NCBI RefSeq assembly: GCF_042453785.1
Contig: NC_091666.1
Span: 28,230,501-28,294,500 of the forward strand
Origin: Malus domestica
Lineage: Eukaryota; Streptophyta; Magnoliopsida; Rosales; Rosaceae
Direction: 5' to 3'
Length of the DNA stretch: 64,000 bases
This document shows positions 43,915 to 57,064 of the stretch, piece by piece; the stretch's first letter is position 1, and each line of letters opens with the position of its first letter. The notes beneath the pieces are model-generated. The model saw only the letters and a list, made by a program, of their open reading frames with translations, did no database searches and was not told where the DNA came from. The translations under genes and the position numbers were made by a program.

Positions 43915-44313
43915 TTTGTATGCAAAAGAATATGTGGCAAACATTGTAACAACCAAGACAATATAGATTCACAAGCAAAAGAAAATGTGGCAAACACTGC
44001 AGTAACCAAGACAACATAAATTCACATGACATTCAAGCAAAGACAAGACAGCCAGCTTTCAGAAACAGTGCTGACAGTTTTCAGAAACAATGTGCTGTCA
44101 CTATTCAAAAAAGGGGTGTGCTATCCACACAACCCAAATTACTTCTCACACACCCCTTGTTAATTTCTGTCCGTTGATCTTCTTCAATTCATCCGATCCA
44201 ACAGCTGAAAATTAGAAGGGTGTGTGAGAAGTAAAATGGGGTGTGTGGATATCACACCCCTTCAAAAAATTGTAAATAGATGTGTCTTTGAAGAATTGGA
44301 TTTTGTATATAAG
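43915..44313 (+). promoter_or_regulatory. Pararetrovirus promoter with enhancer repeat
   Basis: Two adjacent diverged copies of a roughly 53-bp module (GCAAAAGAAAATGTGGCAAACA, then CCAAGACAA, ATTCAC) lie at about 43919-44024. TATATAAG is at 44306-44313. A MITE (44113-44260) separates them. Polyadenylation signal AATAAA is at 44496-44501, about 190 bases downstream of the TATA box, which suits the terminally redundant pregenomic RNA of this virus family. Confidence 0.7.
44113..44260. mobile_element. 148-bp MITE inserted in the pararetroviral promoter
   Basis: Inverted-repeat ends GGGGTGTGCTATCCACAC and GTGTGGATATCACACCCC, inner arms CTTCTCACACACCCC/GGGTGTGTGAGAAG. Perfect 9-bp TSD TTCAAAAAA at 44104-44112 and 44261-44269. 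Mutator-type by TSD length. It must have inserted after viral integration, or been present in the viral copy. Confidence 0.9.
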
Positions 44314-44873
44314 GGAGCCTTTCCTCCCATACAGAAGACACCTCTTACACACACCTCTCTCAACATCTGAAAACACCATACTCACTTCATACACTCAAGC
44401 ATTCGTAGCCTTCATAGCCTTCATAGCATCCTTATAAACACTTCTTTGTAATCAATTTCTTGTAAACAACTATCTCTGTAAACATTCCATATATCAATAA
44501 AAGTTCAAGTGTACATATTCAAGCAATCTCCAAGTCTTAAGTAAGTTTTCTTTTCCTTCTTTAGTGTGTTTGTTTAATTAGACTTCTAGTCCAAAACAAG
44601 GAAACATTACTGTGGTTATATTATTAACCTGCTAAACTGATGATCATACTTTGTTCGAACACTCTATTATAGTTGAATGCTTGCCATATAAATAACTGGA
44701 CATTAACCAGGGTACCTCTGAGTTCTTCGTACCTCTGAGTTCAGCCGTTAAGGCCTTATACTTGTACTATGAGTGGCCGTCATGCTGAAACATGTCGAGT
44801 TCCATGTGCAAGGTTCTATGTCTAGTTGTTATAATGGTCATCCGACTATTTAATCGAGCATGCGTTGTGAATT

Positions 44874-44887
44874 TGGTATCAAAGCCA
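44874..44887 (+). promoter_or_regulatory. Initiator-Met tRNA primer-binding site of the pararetrovirus
   Basis: TGGTATCAAAGCCA matches the Caulimoviridae primer-site consensus (complement of the 3' end of initiator-Met tRNA) with one difference. By convention it marks nucleotide 1 of the viral genome. It lies about 100 bases before the first ORF. Confidence 0.85.
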
Positions 44888-44977
44888 AGTTTAGCATTTT
44901 AATAGTATAATTATAATAGTAAGTACCTTGAGGACGGAAGTCATTGATACAACTGATATCACACTTGTTTATTTTGT

Positions 44978-45301
44978 ATGAATAACAGATATTATTGTCC
45001 CTGTAGACCATGTCAACCACAATTACCAGGTATTAATTTTCCCAGGCATCCAACTATAACTAACATAAAGAGAAGATTAGCATATATATCCAAAAGAATT
45101 ATCAGTACTTTGAAGAAGCAAAAGTTTTATCTTGGCTATCTTAAATATCCTTCATTTATTCGTAAATATAATAACACAGAAGTGCAACATAACGTTTTAG
45201 AAGCAAAAAGAGCAACAAATCAATTTTTTGAGACCTTGAGAGAAGAAAGAGAGTTTCTAAGAAACCGGTTAGCCGTAACTCTAGAGAAAGGTAGACTATA
45301 G
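44978..45301 (+). CDS. Pararetroviral small ORF 1 (107 aa)
   Basis: Open frame just downstream of the primer site. The N-terminus is Cys/Pro-rich (CPCRPCQP), the rest Lys/Arg-rich and probably helical. No domain recognised. Its position matches ORF1 of badna- and tungroviruses, proteins of uncertain role. The length is of the same order. It appears open but may be truncated, since the next ORF begins out of frame about 90 bases later. Confidence 0.55.
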   Translation: MNNRYYCPCRPCQPQLPGINFPRHPTITNIKRRLAYISKRIISTLKKQKFYLGYLKYPSFIRKYNNTEVQHNVLEAKRATNQFFETLREEREFLRNRLAVTLEKGRL

Positions 45302-45391
45302 TATATGATAGATTATCTTAATTTAGAAATTAGTGAACCTCAAAAAAGAAAAATAACTTTATACTAGAATAATTTAGTTTGTTATTTTCCA

Positions 45392-45807
45392 TTGAGAAAG
45401 CACAATCATATTTTGCATAGTGAAGAAAATCCACAAGCCAATAGTATTGTAGATCTTATTATTAGTCAAGCAGAAAATATAAAATTAGAAAATAATAAGC
45501 ATAATCATTTGTTAAACCAGTTGTTAGAGCATTTTCAGAAAAATTCCAAAAAAATAATTAGACAAAATTTAGATTATATTACATCTCAGTTAGAAGATAA
45601 TAATAAAAATATTCAAAGGTTTCCTAGCAAAAAAGAGATAAAAGAGCTTGTTGACCTTATAGATAGTAAGCCGAAGCAAATAGAACTTAGGTCATTAGAA
45701 ATAGTTGAACAACTAAATTAGAAGTTCAAAAAATTCAATTAGTACAAAAGGAGTTGAGTGAACAAGTAGATAAGTTGCATAATAAAATAGATAAATTATT
45801 AGTTTAA
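45392..45807 (+). pseudogene. Pararetroviral small ORF 2, coiled-coil protein, frameshifted
   Basis: A 109-residue open stretch rich in Asn, Lys, Glu and Leu with heptad-like spacing (LLNQLLEHF, ELVDLIDSK). It stops at 45719-45721, but similar coiled-coil coding continues in another frame to a TAA at 45805-45807. That stop overlaps the next ATG by one base (TAATG), the coupling seen between small ORFs in badna/tungro-like viruses. A frame change at about 45715 breaks it. Confidence 0.55.
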
Positions 45808-46079
45808 TGACAGATTCTAGAACTAGCAGAAAATATATTCAAGTTTTGAAAGAAATTAATAAGTTAGATAAAGAACCAGTAGGTTTAACAGATTTTTCAA
45901 CACAAGTATCCAGTAGTAATATTCTCATTAGGCAAAATAATTTGATTATCCATTTAGTTTTAAGTTTGGCTGAAAAATTAGATCAAGTTGAAGAAAAAAT
46001 AGCATAAATAAATCAAGTTTTACATAACGCATCTTTATCACTTCCACCATCTTTACTAGATAAATTAGAAAATTTAACT
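45807..46079 (+). pseudogene. Pararetroviral small ORF 3, virion-associated-protein-like
   Basis: Starts at the TAATG overlap. 66 residues are open, with an amphipathic region SLAEKLDQVEEKIA, then a TAA at 46005. In-frame coding continues for about 30 codons. Position and coiled-coil character fit the virion-associated protein of badnaviruses, but sequence similarity cannot be judged here. Confidence 0.45.
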
Positions 46080-46133
46080 TTTAAGTTCAAATAATAATAG
46101 AAGACCTAAGCTAAATCCTTTTGATAATAGAAA

Positions 46134-47224
46134 ATGGAACTCTTTAGGAAAAAAGGAAAAGAAGTAGTTAGGGCTGAAGATATTTATCCAAATGAAGAAG
46201 AAGCACAAGAATTTATTCGAAGAGGTTTTGAGAGAACACAGAAAAATAAATATAACTTGTATCAATTAGGTTTATTTGAAAACAGAAGTAGAATTGTAAG
46301 TAGCATCAGTCAACATGAAGTTAGCTGTATTGATAAAGAAGTCACACTTAATCTAATTAGTAAATAAGCAGTTACTCATTTGAGAAAATCACATTTTAGT
46401 CAGATTCATATAGGAACAATATTAATTGGAATAGCAGGATTAACCAGAGCACAAGTAGGCACAAAAGCATTAGGATACATATACGATGATAGATGAGATA
46501 ATCACCAACAAGCAGCAATAGCAACAGCTGAAGTAGACTTAAGTTCAAACTTAGCAGTCATAGGTTGTATTCCAAATTATGTTATGCCGATTAATGAATT
46601 TAGTAAATATATTAAACTGAGCATAAGAACAAAAAATTATAATATGAAAGGAGAGTATAAAAATTTGTGTATTAGCTTAATGTATATAGGTAAAGTGTCT
46701 GATAGATATAATCATAATTTTAATTTAGAGTTTCAAAATTTAGTTCAAACATTTGGCAGTAAACATGTAAATATGATAGAAGCAAAACCCATAGATAATA
46801 GTTTTTTAGAAGGAACTCAGTGGACATTGCCTAATTTACAAGTAGCACCAAATAGACAACCAGACAAAGTACAAATATATGAAACTAGTACAGGTCAAGT
46901 AATAATTAGGTTTAGTAATTATAAGCAACTAGAAAAAATAGAAGAGGATCAGAGTGAGATCAAAAATGAGAGTATACATATGTCTTTTGATAATTTAGAT
47001 ATTAATTTAGTTGAACAAAATTGTGATCACATTGTAGATAAACTTATAGAAGACATTGATCATTTAGATGAAGAACAATATTTGGAAAAATATAAGACAT
47101 ATGATTGAGGACTACATAAAATTTCAGACGAAGAAATGAAAATTTTAATCTTAGAAATAGGAGTAGAACATATTTTAGGATCAAAATAATATAATAATTT
47201 ATTAGAATTGAAAGCATAATGTAA
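46134..47224 (+). pseudogene. Pararetroviral polyprotein: movement-protein region
   Basis: The N-terminal part of the polyprotein in one frame, interrupted by in-frame stops at about 46365, 46494 and 47106 and a further one near 47218. The central part (around 46380-46760) resembles the badnavirus-type 30K-superfamily movement protein: a conserved Asp-Asp dipeptide, a TAEVDLSSNLAV block, and a following beta-rich segment. Movement proteins line plasmodesmata for cell-to-cell spread. An acidic Asp/Glu-rich tail follows. Non-functional as it stands. Confidence 0.7.
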
Positions 47225-47294
47225 TCCAGCAGAAGAAAGTAGTACATCAGGAGTAGAAAATCCAGGACACGCAACTAGAACTGATCAACAATTT

Positions 47295-48335
47295 TTGAGA
47301 CCAACAAATGAACAATATAATGAAAAAGCAAAAGAGGACTATATGGAAGAAAGTATGATAAAACCTAGAAAAAATAAGATTCCATATTTGAGAGGTTTAG
47401 AACAAATTAATATAGCTGGTAATATATTAAATTTAGATAATGTAGATCCACAAAATTGGGAAAGAACGGTTGAGAGATGGGAAAAAGGTTGCGTACATGC
47501 AGCATTAATGTTAGATTTTAGTAATTCACAAAATATGTTAGATTACTTTGAGCATACTTTGGATGGTTTAGTTTCTGATTATTTCCAGTCATGGAAAGTC
47601 CAAAATCCAGAACAGCATCAGGCAGCTAAAACACATTTTAATATTGATGGTTTTGTTACTTTGATTAAACAAGAGTTTTTAGATCATAATAGGTTAGATG
47701 ACAGAAGCGAACAAGAACAAATAAGAGCAATTAGAAATTTAGAACAATTACAAATTTGCGATTTACAGTATATAGCTGAGTATACCACATATTTCTTTAA
47801 ATATTTAGGAAGAACAAGTAGAATTAGTGATATTAATTTATTAGATACTTATATGACAAAAATAAAAGGACCAATAGGTGAAAAGATTTGGAATGAATGG
47901 CAAAAGCATCCAAAGAAGAATAATATTGCTATAGGACCTAGAATTCAGCATGTATATGATATACTTAGACAAGAGTGTAGTCAAATAAAAGTTAAGAGAC
48001 AAATTAGGAAACAATTTTACATGAGTTGTAAAAATATAGATTTACCACAACAGTATGGTTGCCATAAGAAAAATAAGCATAAGAAAATATATAAAAATAA
48101 ATATAAGTCATAAAAACCCTACAAACAGTATAAGAATTTCAGCATAAGACCTTCAAGAACATATACGAAAAGAAAATATATTCCAAAACAATTTAGAAAA
48201 AGAAGTGGCAGACCTTGGATTAGAAAATATAAAGCACCAAAAGATAAGAGTAGTTGTAAATGTTATTCATGTGGAGAAGCTGGATATATTAGACCTAAAT
48301 GTCCAAAATTAGGTAAACAGTCGAAAGAAAAAGTA
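47295..48335 (+). pseudogene. Pararetroviral polyprotein: coat-protein region
   Basis: A 272-residue open stretch that looks like a caulimovirid/retroviral capsid core: NWERTVERWEK near the start, a helical middle, and a basic Lys-rich end. It is cut by a TAA at 48111. The frame then continues to a CX2CX4-x-X4C zinc-finger-like motif at about 48255-48300, in which the usual His position is Tyr. This is the nucleic-acid-binding part of the coat protein. Confidence 0.7.
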
Positions 48336-48338
48336 CAT

Positions 48339-50225
48339 TTGATGGAGTTGTTTAAGTTAGAAGAAGATGAGGATATTCAGTCAATATACAGTTTAGATAA
48401 TTTAAGTGATAATGAGAGTATTTATAGTATAGAGAGTATTAACATGATAGATTCAGACTCAGAAGATTCAAGTAGCACAAATAGTGATCTAGAAGAGTAT
48501 ATGTGTGCATTCATAGAAGAACAACATGAAGAAGAATATAAATACATTAATTTAGGTTGGCCAGAAAAATGTCATAAGTGTAGTAAATTAGTTGCAAATA
48601 AATACTATAATACATATTCAATATTATGTGAAAAATGTTATAATAATAATAGGTTATTAGAAGATAATTCAACAGAATCACAAGAAAATACTGAAATATT
48701 AGAAAATATTGTTCATAGTATAGAAAAACAAAAAAATAGTTCTTTAATTACCATAAATTGCGAAATAGAATTAGCAAAAGAACATAAGATACAAACAATA
48801 GCTATGATAGATACATGGAGTACAAAGAGTGTCATAAGAGAAGAGTTAGTACCAGAAAATTATAGACAAAAATTAGCAAAACTAGTAAGAATAACACAAT
48901 TTGATGAGAGACCAGTTTACTTAACACATTGTATAAATAATGAGTTTATTAAAGTAGAAAAACAACAATTTAATTTACCATTAACATTTGTTTCACCAGT
49001 AGGATCATATCCATTTATTTTAGGTTTAAACTTTTTGAAAAGTTTGCAAGGTTTTTTATTTATGAACCCTAACATAACATTTTTCAAAAGAGGCATTACA
49101 ATAACTGACCAAAGTAATACTGTAGAAGCATACAAAAACATAAGTATAGAAGAACCTAGTGGCCAAGATAGTTATCATTTAGAAAACTCAAAAGAAAATA
49201 ATGAGCATAATAACGTAGAAGAATTTGATGAAGACATATTTAAACATGAATACCCGATTTTAGAAGAACGAAACCGTATAGAAATATTACAGTTAAGTAA
49301 ACCAAGGAGTCTAGAAGAATTATTACAGTTAGCAGAACAAACTAGAATTATAGGAGAAGATCCACAGTTACATTGGAGTAAAAATAAAATACTAGCAAAA
49401 TTAGATATAATTAACCCAAATTTAACCATTAAGACGGCTGATATGCCTTGTAGTTTAATAGATAAACAAGAGTTTGAGCAACAAATAAAAGAGTTGTTAA
49501 ATTTAAAAGTAATTAGACCCTCAAAATCTAGACATCGATCAGCAGCATTTATTGTAAGAAAACATTCAGAACTAAAGAGAGATAAGGCTAGAATAGTTTA
49601 TAATTACAAAAGATTAAATGATAATACATATGAAGACAGTTATAAGTTACCAAATAAGGATGAGCTTATAAATAAAATTCAAGAGAGTAAATATTTTAGT
49701 AAATTTGATTGTAAATCAGGTTTTTGGCAAATAAGATTAGCAGAAGAATCAATTGAGTGGACAACTTTTACTTGTCCAGAAGGACATTTTGAGTGGCTTG
49801 TTATGCCATTTGGACTTAAAAATGCTCCTTCGATCTTTCAAAGAAAGATGGATCAAATTTTCAAGAAATATGATAATTTTTGTAGTGTTTATGTAGATGA
49901 TATTTTAGTACATAGTAAAAATAAAAATGAACATAGGAAGCATTTAGAGATAGTATTACAAGAATTTATCAATAATGGAATTGTTATTAGCAAAAATAAA
50001 ATAGCATTAGAAAAGCAAGATATAGAATTTTTAGGAATGTATATCAAGTCAGGTACAATACAATTACAAGATCATTTAGCTAAAAAGGTGTTAGAATTTC
50101 CAAACAAATTAGAAGATAAGAAACAGTTACAAGCATTTTTAGGATTGCTAAATTATGCAAGAAATTTTATCCCTGATTTAGGAAGAAAAATAGCAATATT
50201 ACATAGTAAAACTAGCAAAACATGA
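48339..50225 (+). pseudogene. Pararetroviral polyprotein: protease and reverse transcriptase
   Basis: The longest intact viral stretch, 628 residues. The first 100 are acidic and Ser-rich with a Cys-pair segment (CHKCSKL, CEKCY). An aspartic-protease-like site reads MIDTWSTKS, where the Gly after Asp-Thr is replaced. RT follows with KARIVYNYKRLN, FDCKSGFWQIRLAEES, MPFGLKNAPSIFQRKM and the catalytic YVDDILVHSK, then the connection FLGLLNYARNFIP. It ends at an in-frame TGA, 50223-50225, before RNase H. The altered protease site alone would disable processing. Confidence 0.85.
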
Positions 50226-50726
50226 CAAAAATATTTTAATAGTGAAGATATTAAATTAGTTCAAAAAATAAAAGAAGAAATTACTAAACTTAAGCCATTA
50301 ACATTACCATTAGATGATAGTTACAAGATAGTTGAAACAGATGCTTCATCATTAGGATGGGCAGGTATACTATACCAGAAAAAGCATAGGGAGTCTCCAA
50401 AGTCTGACGAACAAGTTTGTAGATATTCCTCAGGAAAGTTTAGTGATGTACAGTCAAGTTTACCATCAACAGATTTAGAAATTTTAGGGATAATTAATTC
50501 ACTTGAAGCATTTTCTTTATTTATACATAATGAAGTATTTACGATTAGAACATATTATCAAAATATAGTTTCTCATTATAACAAGATACATGCTAATAAA
50601 CAAGCAGCCCGAAGATGGGTTAATTTTGTTGATTCAATTACTGGAAATGGTTTTAAACCAATTTTTGAACATATAAAAGGTAATGACAATACATTAGCTG
50701 ATATCTTATCAAGATTAATTTGTTGA
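50226..50726 (+). pseudogene. Pararetroviral RNase H region
   Basis: Same frame after the TGA: an RNase H domain with VETDASSLGWAGIL, YSSGKFSDVQ, STDLEILGIINSLEAF and a terminal TLADILSRLIC, then a TGA that is probably the natural polyprotein end. The catalytic Asp and Glu positions appear present. Confidence 0.75.
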
Positions 50727-50801
50727 ACAGGTATGGAATATCGTGGACCATCATCAACAAATAGCACAAGGCTGTAAGGCAGAAAAGTTTCTTTCAATGG
50801 C

Positions 50802-51880
50802 ATGATGATGCACCATCAACCTCCACCATTCAGTGGATTTCAAAATAGTATGAGCAGACCAGCATCACCACCAGTACCTACGTTCAACTTTAATGGCAAT
50901 ATTGTTGAAGGAATCAGAAATCCAACTCTGAGATATAGGTCAATGGTACCAGGGCTTTCTGATAAGCAGCAAGTTCTCTTAGATAATTTTTGAAATATCC
51001 AAATCAAGCAGCCAAACATGAGGATAGGTCATGAAAAATTAATTAGAGCCTTGGAACAAGAGTTTGATAGCTTTAATTTTAATTTCCACCAAAACCAGCA
51101 GCATATTCATTCTCTTGAGCACAACGTTCAAATCATCTCTAGGGACCATGAGTCATTACTTGGTAAGTTTACCAAAATAAACCAAGAACTCCAATATCTT
51201 ATAATGCAGCAAAATGCAAGTGACACCTTGAAGAGAAAATTGAAAATATGTTTAGAAATTGATCAACATAAGAATAAAGGAAAAGAGGTTATTGAACCCA
51301 TAGAACAAGAGGCTAATGAGCCCATAGAAGAAATTAAGATTGAGCTCTTAGAAGAAGATGCTGAAATGGAGCAACATCAAAATAATGAGCAGCATCAGGT
51401 TCTGAGTGACAAAGAAAAACAAGAAAAATATGAAAGTATTCTTAGAAATATATCTTCAGACTTAATATTAGATGATGTTTTATTAAAAGAAATTTCAAAA
51501 GCAAAATTAAGAATAATGCCACCAGATATGCAAAATGAGATCCTGAGCAAAGCATCACAGTCCATGAAGGAATTACAATTACAATTACAATGGATATTAT
51601 TACAAAGATGTATCCACCATGTCTTTGTGATAGTACAGAAAATTGTATTTGTAAACCAGAGGTTAGCATAGTTGTGACCAGGATTAACATGAGAGACTTT
51701 AAACCATGGCATTTTAGTTATGAGCATCAGAAAAAGCATAATGTGGTAGAAGTTACCCCTGCCTTACTATTAGAGTTTGGTTATCTTGATAAAATATTCA
51801 TTAACCGTATTTCTCAACTAGAATCATTTCTTGAAAAACTTATAAAAGTAGCAAAAGATTATCTGGAAAGGTGGAAATAA
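50802..51880 (+). pseudogene. Pararetroviral 3'-proximal ORF, coiled-coil, broken
   Basis: Three open stretches in succession (50802-50993, 51018-51671, 51590-51880), separated by a stop at 50991 and a frame change near 51590. Content: a Pro-rich N-terminus, PTLRYRSMVPGLSDKQQ, a long Gln/Glu/His-rich predicted coiled coil, and a C-terminal segment with a Cys cluster (CLCDSTENCICK) followed by FEKPWHFSYEH-like and LEKLIKVAKDYLERW residues. A separate ORF after RNase H occurs in tungro-, caulimo- and other genera but not in typical badnaviruses. I cannot match it to a known transactivator or other family. Confidence 0.5.
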
Positions 51881-51925
51881 ATTTGCATAAGCTTTATTAG
51901 TAGTCCTCCAGACTAGTATGTACAT

Positions 51926-52445
51926 ATGCATAAGGAGAAAGCTAGGCATATAGCCATGATTAATGAAGAGTCCTTTAGACTATCTCCTATCTCCTCACAT
52001 AGGTGGACTCCTTCATACAAAGAAATTTTAAAATTTAAAGGGATCCAAATGTTTTCTTTAGATGAGTTTGAAGATTTTAGGTATGACATGACACTAGTAG
52101 CAGAATAAGAAGAGATGTATATTTACAGCAAGACAAGAATCAGTCATCAGCCTTATTGGAAGCCCCAAAATTTCAAAGAAGAAACAGCAGAAATATATTA
52201 CAAGGTGAAAGAAAATAGAGAAAGAGATGCGGAGCTAGTAGAAGGCGATGAACAGTATTGGAATAATTTGACAGAAGAAGAGCTGCATAACATCGACAAC
52301 ATGATGAAAGCCTGAAGAGCTAGCTGTAAATGAGCATAAGTTTAATAGCATAATGTAAAATGATGTATTCCTAGACATAAATGTCAACATCATTGTGGAC
52401 CCCGCTGTAATGGCATAAGAGTAAATAAAGAAAAGAGCCTGATCC
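51926..52445 (+). pseudogene. Pararetroviral 3' end
   Basis: Two short open stretches (60 and 66 residues) separated by a stop at about 52106. These are probably the C-terminal continuation of the preceding ORF: SSHRWTPSYKEIL, MFSLDEFEDFRYD, then Glu-rich NLTEEELHNIDNM. They are followed by 130 bases of AT-rich non-coding sequence. The viral block ends near 52445, with host-type sequence beyond. Confidence 0.45.
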
Positions 52446-52567
52446 ATTATAGACTTTTCATACGCAAAATGTCCTTTTGATTAAAAATGAATAGTATCAT
52501 GCCATTTTCGTTAAAACTCCCTTAAAATTGTGAGACAACTCTTTTCCTCCCCTCCCGCTTCTCTCCC
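52446..52567. other. Spacer with half-MITE, then ELP3 5' leader
   Basis: Contains TTTTCGTTAAAACTCC, half of the MITE type at 20225-20335, then a pyrimidine-rich leader just before the ELP3 ATG. Confidence 0.45.
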
Positions 52568-54888
<2,321 letters not shown>

Positions 54889-55440
54889 GGCCGAGCGGAT
54901 TACCGTGATTACTTTATTAGAAATCTGCACGATGCGTTATCGGGACACACTTCTGCCAATATTGGAGAGGCAGTTACCTACTTTGAGCATGGTGCTACTA
55001 AATGTATTGGAATGACCATTGAAACGTGAATTTTTAGTTTAATTATGAGCCGTTAATTTCTCATTCTTGTATTTAACTTGGTTGACAGTTCTTTTTAACT
55101 TCCCATCTATTGACGAGTTTATCTGATTGTAACTTTTTATTCTGCAGGAGGCCAGATTATTGCCTTGGACCTCACTTGAGACAAATGCTTTCTTATGGTT
55201 GTACAAGACTAGAGATTGGCGTTCAGAGTACGTATGAGGATGTGGCTCAGGACACCAATAGAGGGCATACAGTTGCTACAGTGGCTGATTGTTTTTGCTT
55301 GGCAAAGGATGCTGGTTTCAAGGTCAACCTAGTACCCTATATTAAAACTCGCTTACCGACATTGGGGAAAAATTGCATTTTGAACCTTTCTGTATTGATA
55401 AGAAATTACGAGCTCGTTTGGAAGTATATTTAAAATGACT
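54889..55440 (+). pseudogene. ELP3: Second partial ELP3 copy joined in tandem
   Basis: Immediately after the acetyltransferase-domain exon, the sequence returns to exon 3 of ELP3: [21 protein letters not shown] to [10 protein letters not shown], ending at 55025. An intron and exon 4 at 55148-55322 follow ([24 protein letters not shown]..., DAGFKV). This copy lacks the TAG and the one-base loss of the first copy, so it came from a better preserved ELP3. The join carries a repeated 15-bp word (GGCCGAGCGGATTAC at 54860 and 54889). It dissolves into non-coding sequence after about 55440. Confidence 0.9.
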
Positions 55441-55567
55441 TAATACGTTTTTATAGAAAATGTTTTTGAGTTTCAAAAGCACTTGAAATGCTAACTGGTG
55501 CTTCTTGGTGGAAGCACGTGCCTTTCCAAGATTCACTTGCATTTTTAAGATTGGTTCCGACTCCATT

Positions 55568-57064
55568 AATGCTTAAATCAAGCTTCGCTCCCATTTTCTC
55601 AACCTTTCCCGCCAAACGCCTATCACCCCCGATGCCACCGCCACACACTATCTTCACCTGCTTCGCACACACCGCGCCAACTGTTCGACAATATGCCTTA
55701 ACCAAACCCCCCACCATTATTCTCCCGCCTCCCACTTCCGCCTACATCCACCTCTCTTTCTGCCGAAAGCGCTGTCACTAATGCGACTTCACAATCGTCG
55801 CCCTCGGCGCTGCTTCCGCCCAAACTGAAGACGACCCGCGAATGACAAACTACGTCCAGTTACTTTGCCGGGAAATCAACGCCACGAAAGCCGAAAACAA
55901 GACCAACCCGCCTCTGGAGACGGTGTTTTTTGGCGGCAGCACGCCACCTCTTGTGCCGCCAAAGCTGGTGGATTCCGTTTTGGAGACGTTGAGGTTGAAA
56001 TTCGGGTTGAGTTCGGAGGCTCAGTTGTCGATGGAGATGGACCCGGCGACTTTTGATGCGAAGAAGATGAACGGATTGATGGAGTTGGGTGTGAATAGGG
56101 TGTCGTTGGGAGTTCAGGCGTTTCAAGAAGAGCTGCTGAAAGCTTGTGGGAGAGCTCATGGTGTTCGGGAGGTTTATGAGGCTATGGAGATTGTTGGGGA
56201 ATGTGGGGTTGAGAATTGGAACCTGAAGCTTATCTCTTCTCTGCCTTACCAAACCCCGGAAATGTGGGAGGAGAGATTGCGGTTGGCGGTAGAAGCTCGT
56301 CTTACCCATGTGTCAGTTTATGATTTGCAAGTCAAACAAGGCACGAAATTCGGGTTGTTGTAAGTGGAGCGAGTGATGAAATCTACGGTTTTAGTTTTGG
56401 AATGAATTTGGTTCTGAAGTTGGAGTTTTTCTGTTTGCAGGTATACACCAGGGGAGTTCCCGTTGCCTTCAGAAACGTGGTCTGTTGAGTTCTATATGAT
56501 GGTGTCTAGGATGCTTTCGAATGCAGGTTACAACCTCTAGAAATTAGCAGTTACTGCAAGAGTGGATATCACTGCAAACACAATCTAACTTATTGGAAGA
56601 ACAAGCCTTTCTATGCTTTCGGCCTTTGCTCCGCTAGCTATGTCGATGGCGTGAGGTTTTCGAGACCAAAGGGGATGAAAGAGTACACAGGTTATGTGGA
56701 GAATATGGAGAATGATTTGGTGGAGTGCTATGAGAGTCCCCGTACGGTGCAGGACTTGGCCACGGATGTTGTTATGCCCTCTCTTACGACTTCAAGAGGT
56801 TTGGATTTGAAGTACTTCGAAGAAGCATATGGGAGCTCTCTTGTGCTTTCCCTCTGCAAGGCTTATAAACCTTATGTTGAAAGTGGGCATGTGGTTTTCT
56901 TAGATGAGCAGAGAAGGGCCATCGCTGCAGATGAATTCAACACCTTGCTAGTAAACAAGGACGAGACTGAAAGAAGTCCTGCCTACATTCGGCTTAGTGA
57001 TCCAGATGGTTTCCTTTTGTCGAATGAATTGATATCGCTTGCATTTGCGGTTGTAGCTCGGTAA
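55568..57064 (+). pseudogene. HemW: HemW-like radical SAM pseudogene, copy 2
   Basis: Exon 1 is 55568-56359 and exon 2 is 56441-57064 (GT-AG intron, phase kept: FGLL/YTPGEFPLP). The N-terminus MLKSSFAPIFSTFPAKRL looks like an organelle transit peptide. The radical-SAM motif reads SFCRKRCH-stop-CDF: the TAA replaces the residue before the third Cys of CxxxCxxC. Downstream blocks are well kept: TVFFGGSTPPLVPP, MDPATFDAKKMNGLMELGVNRVSLGVQAF, ACGRAHG, WKNKPFYAFG, FSRPKGMKEYTGY and a complete C-terminus ending FAVVAR. A frame change lies at GYNL/EISSYC. More complete than copy 1, which has extra deletions. Confidence 0.92.

Larger units (their letters stand above)
43760..52445 (+). mobile_element. 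Endogenous pararetrovirus (Caulimoviridae, badna/tungro-like), near unit length
   Basis: A very AT-rich block whose layout is that of a plant pararetrovirus: upstream promoter with tandem enhancer repeat and TATA box, AATAAA, an initiator-Met tRNA primer site at 44874, three small ORFs (two touching by a TAATG overlap), a polyprotein region with movement, coat, protease, RT and RNase H domains in that order, and a further coiled-coil ORF. About 7.5 kb lies downstream of the primer site, close to one genome length. No integrase and no LTR are seen, and no target duplication was found, as expected for illegitimate integration. Many stops and frame changes occur in all parts, so it is a fossil. 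The genus is not determined. Confidence 0.9.
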
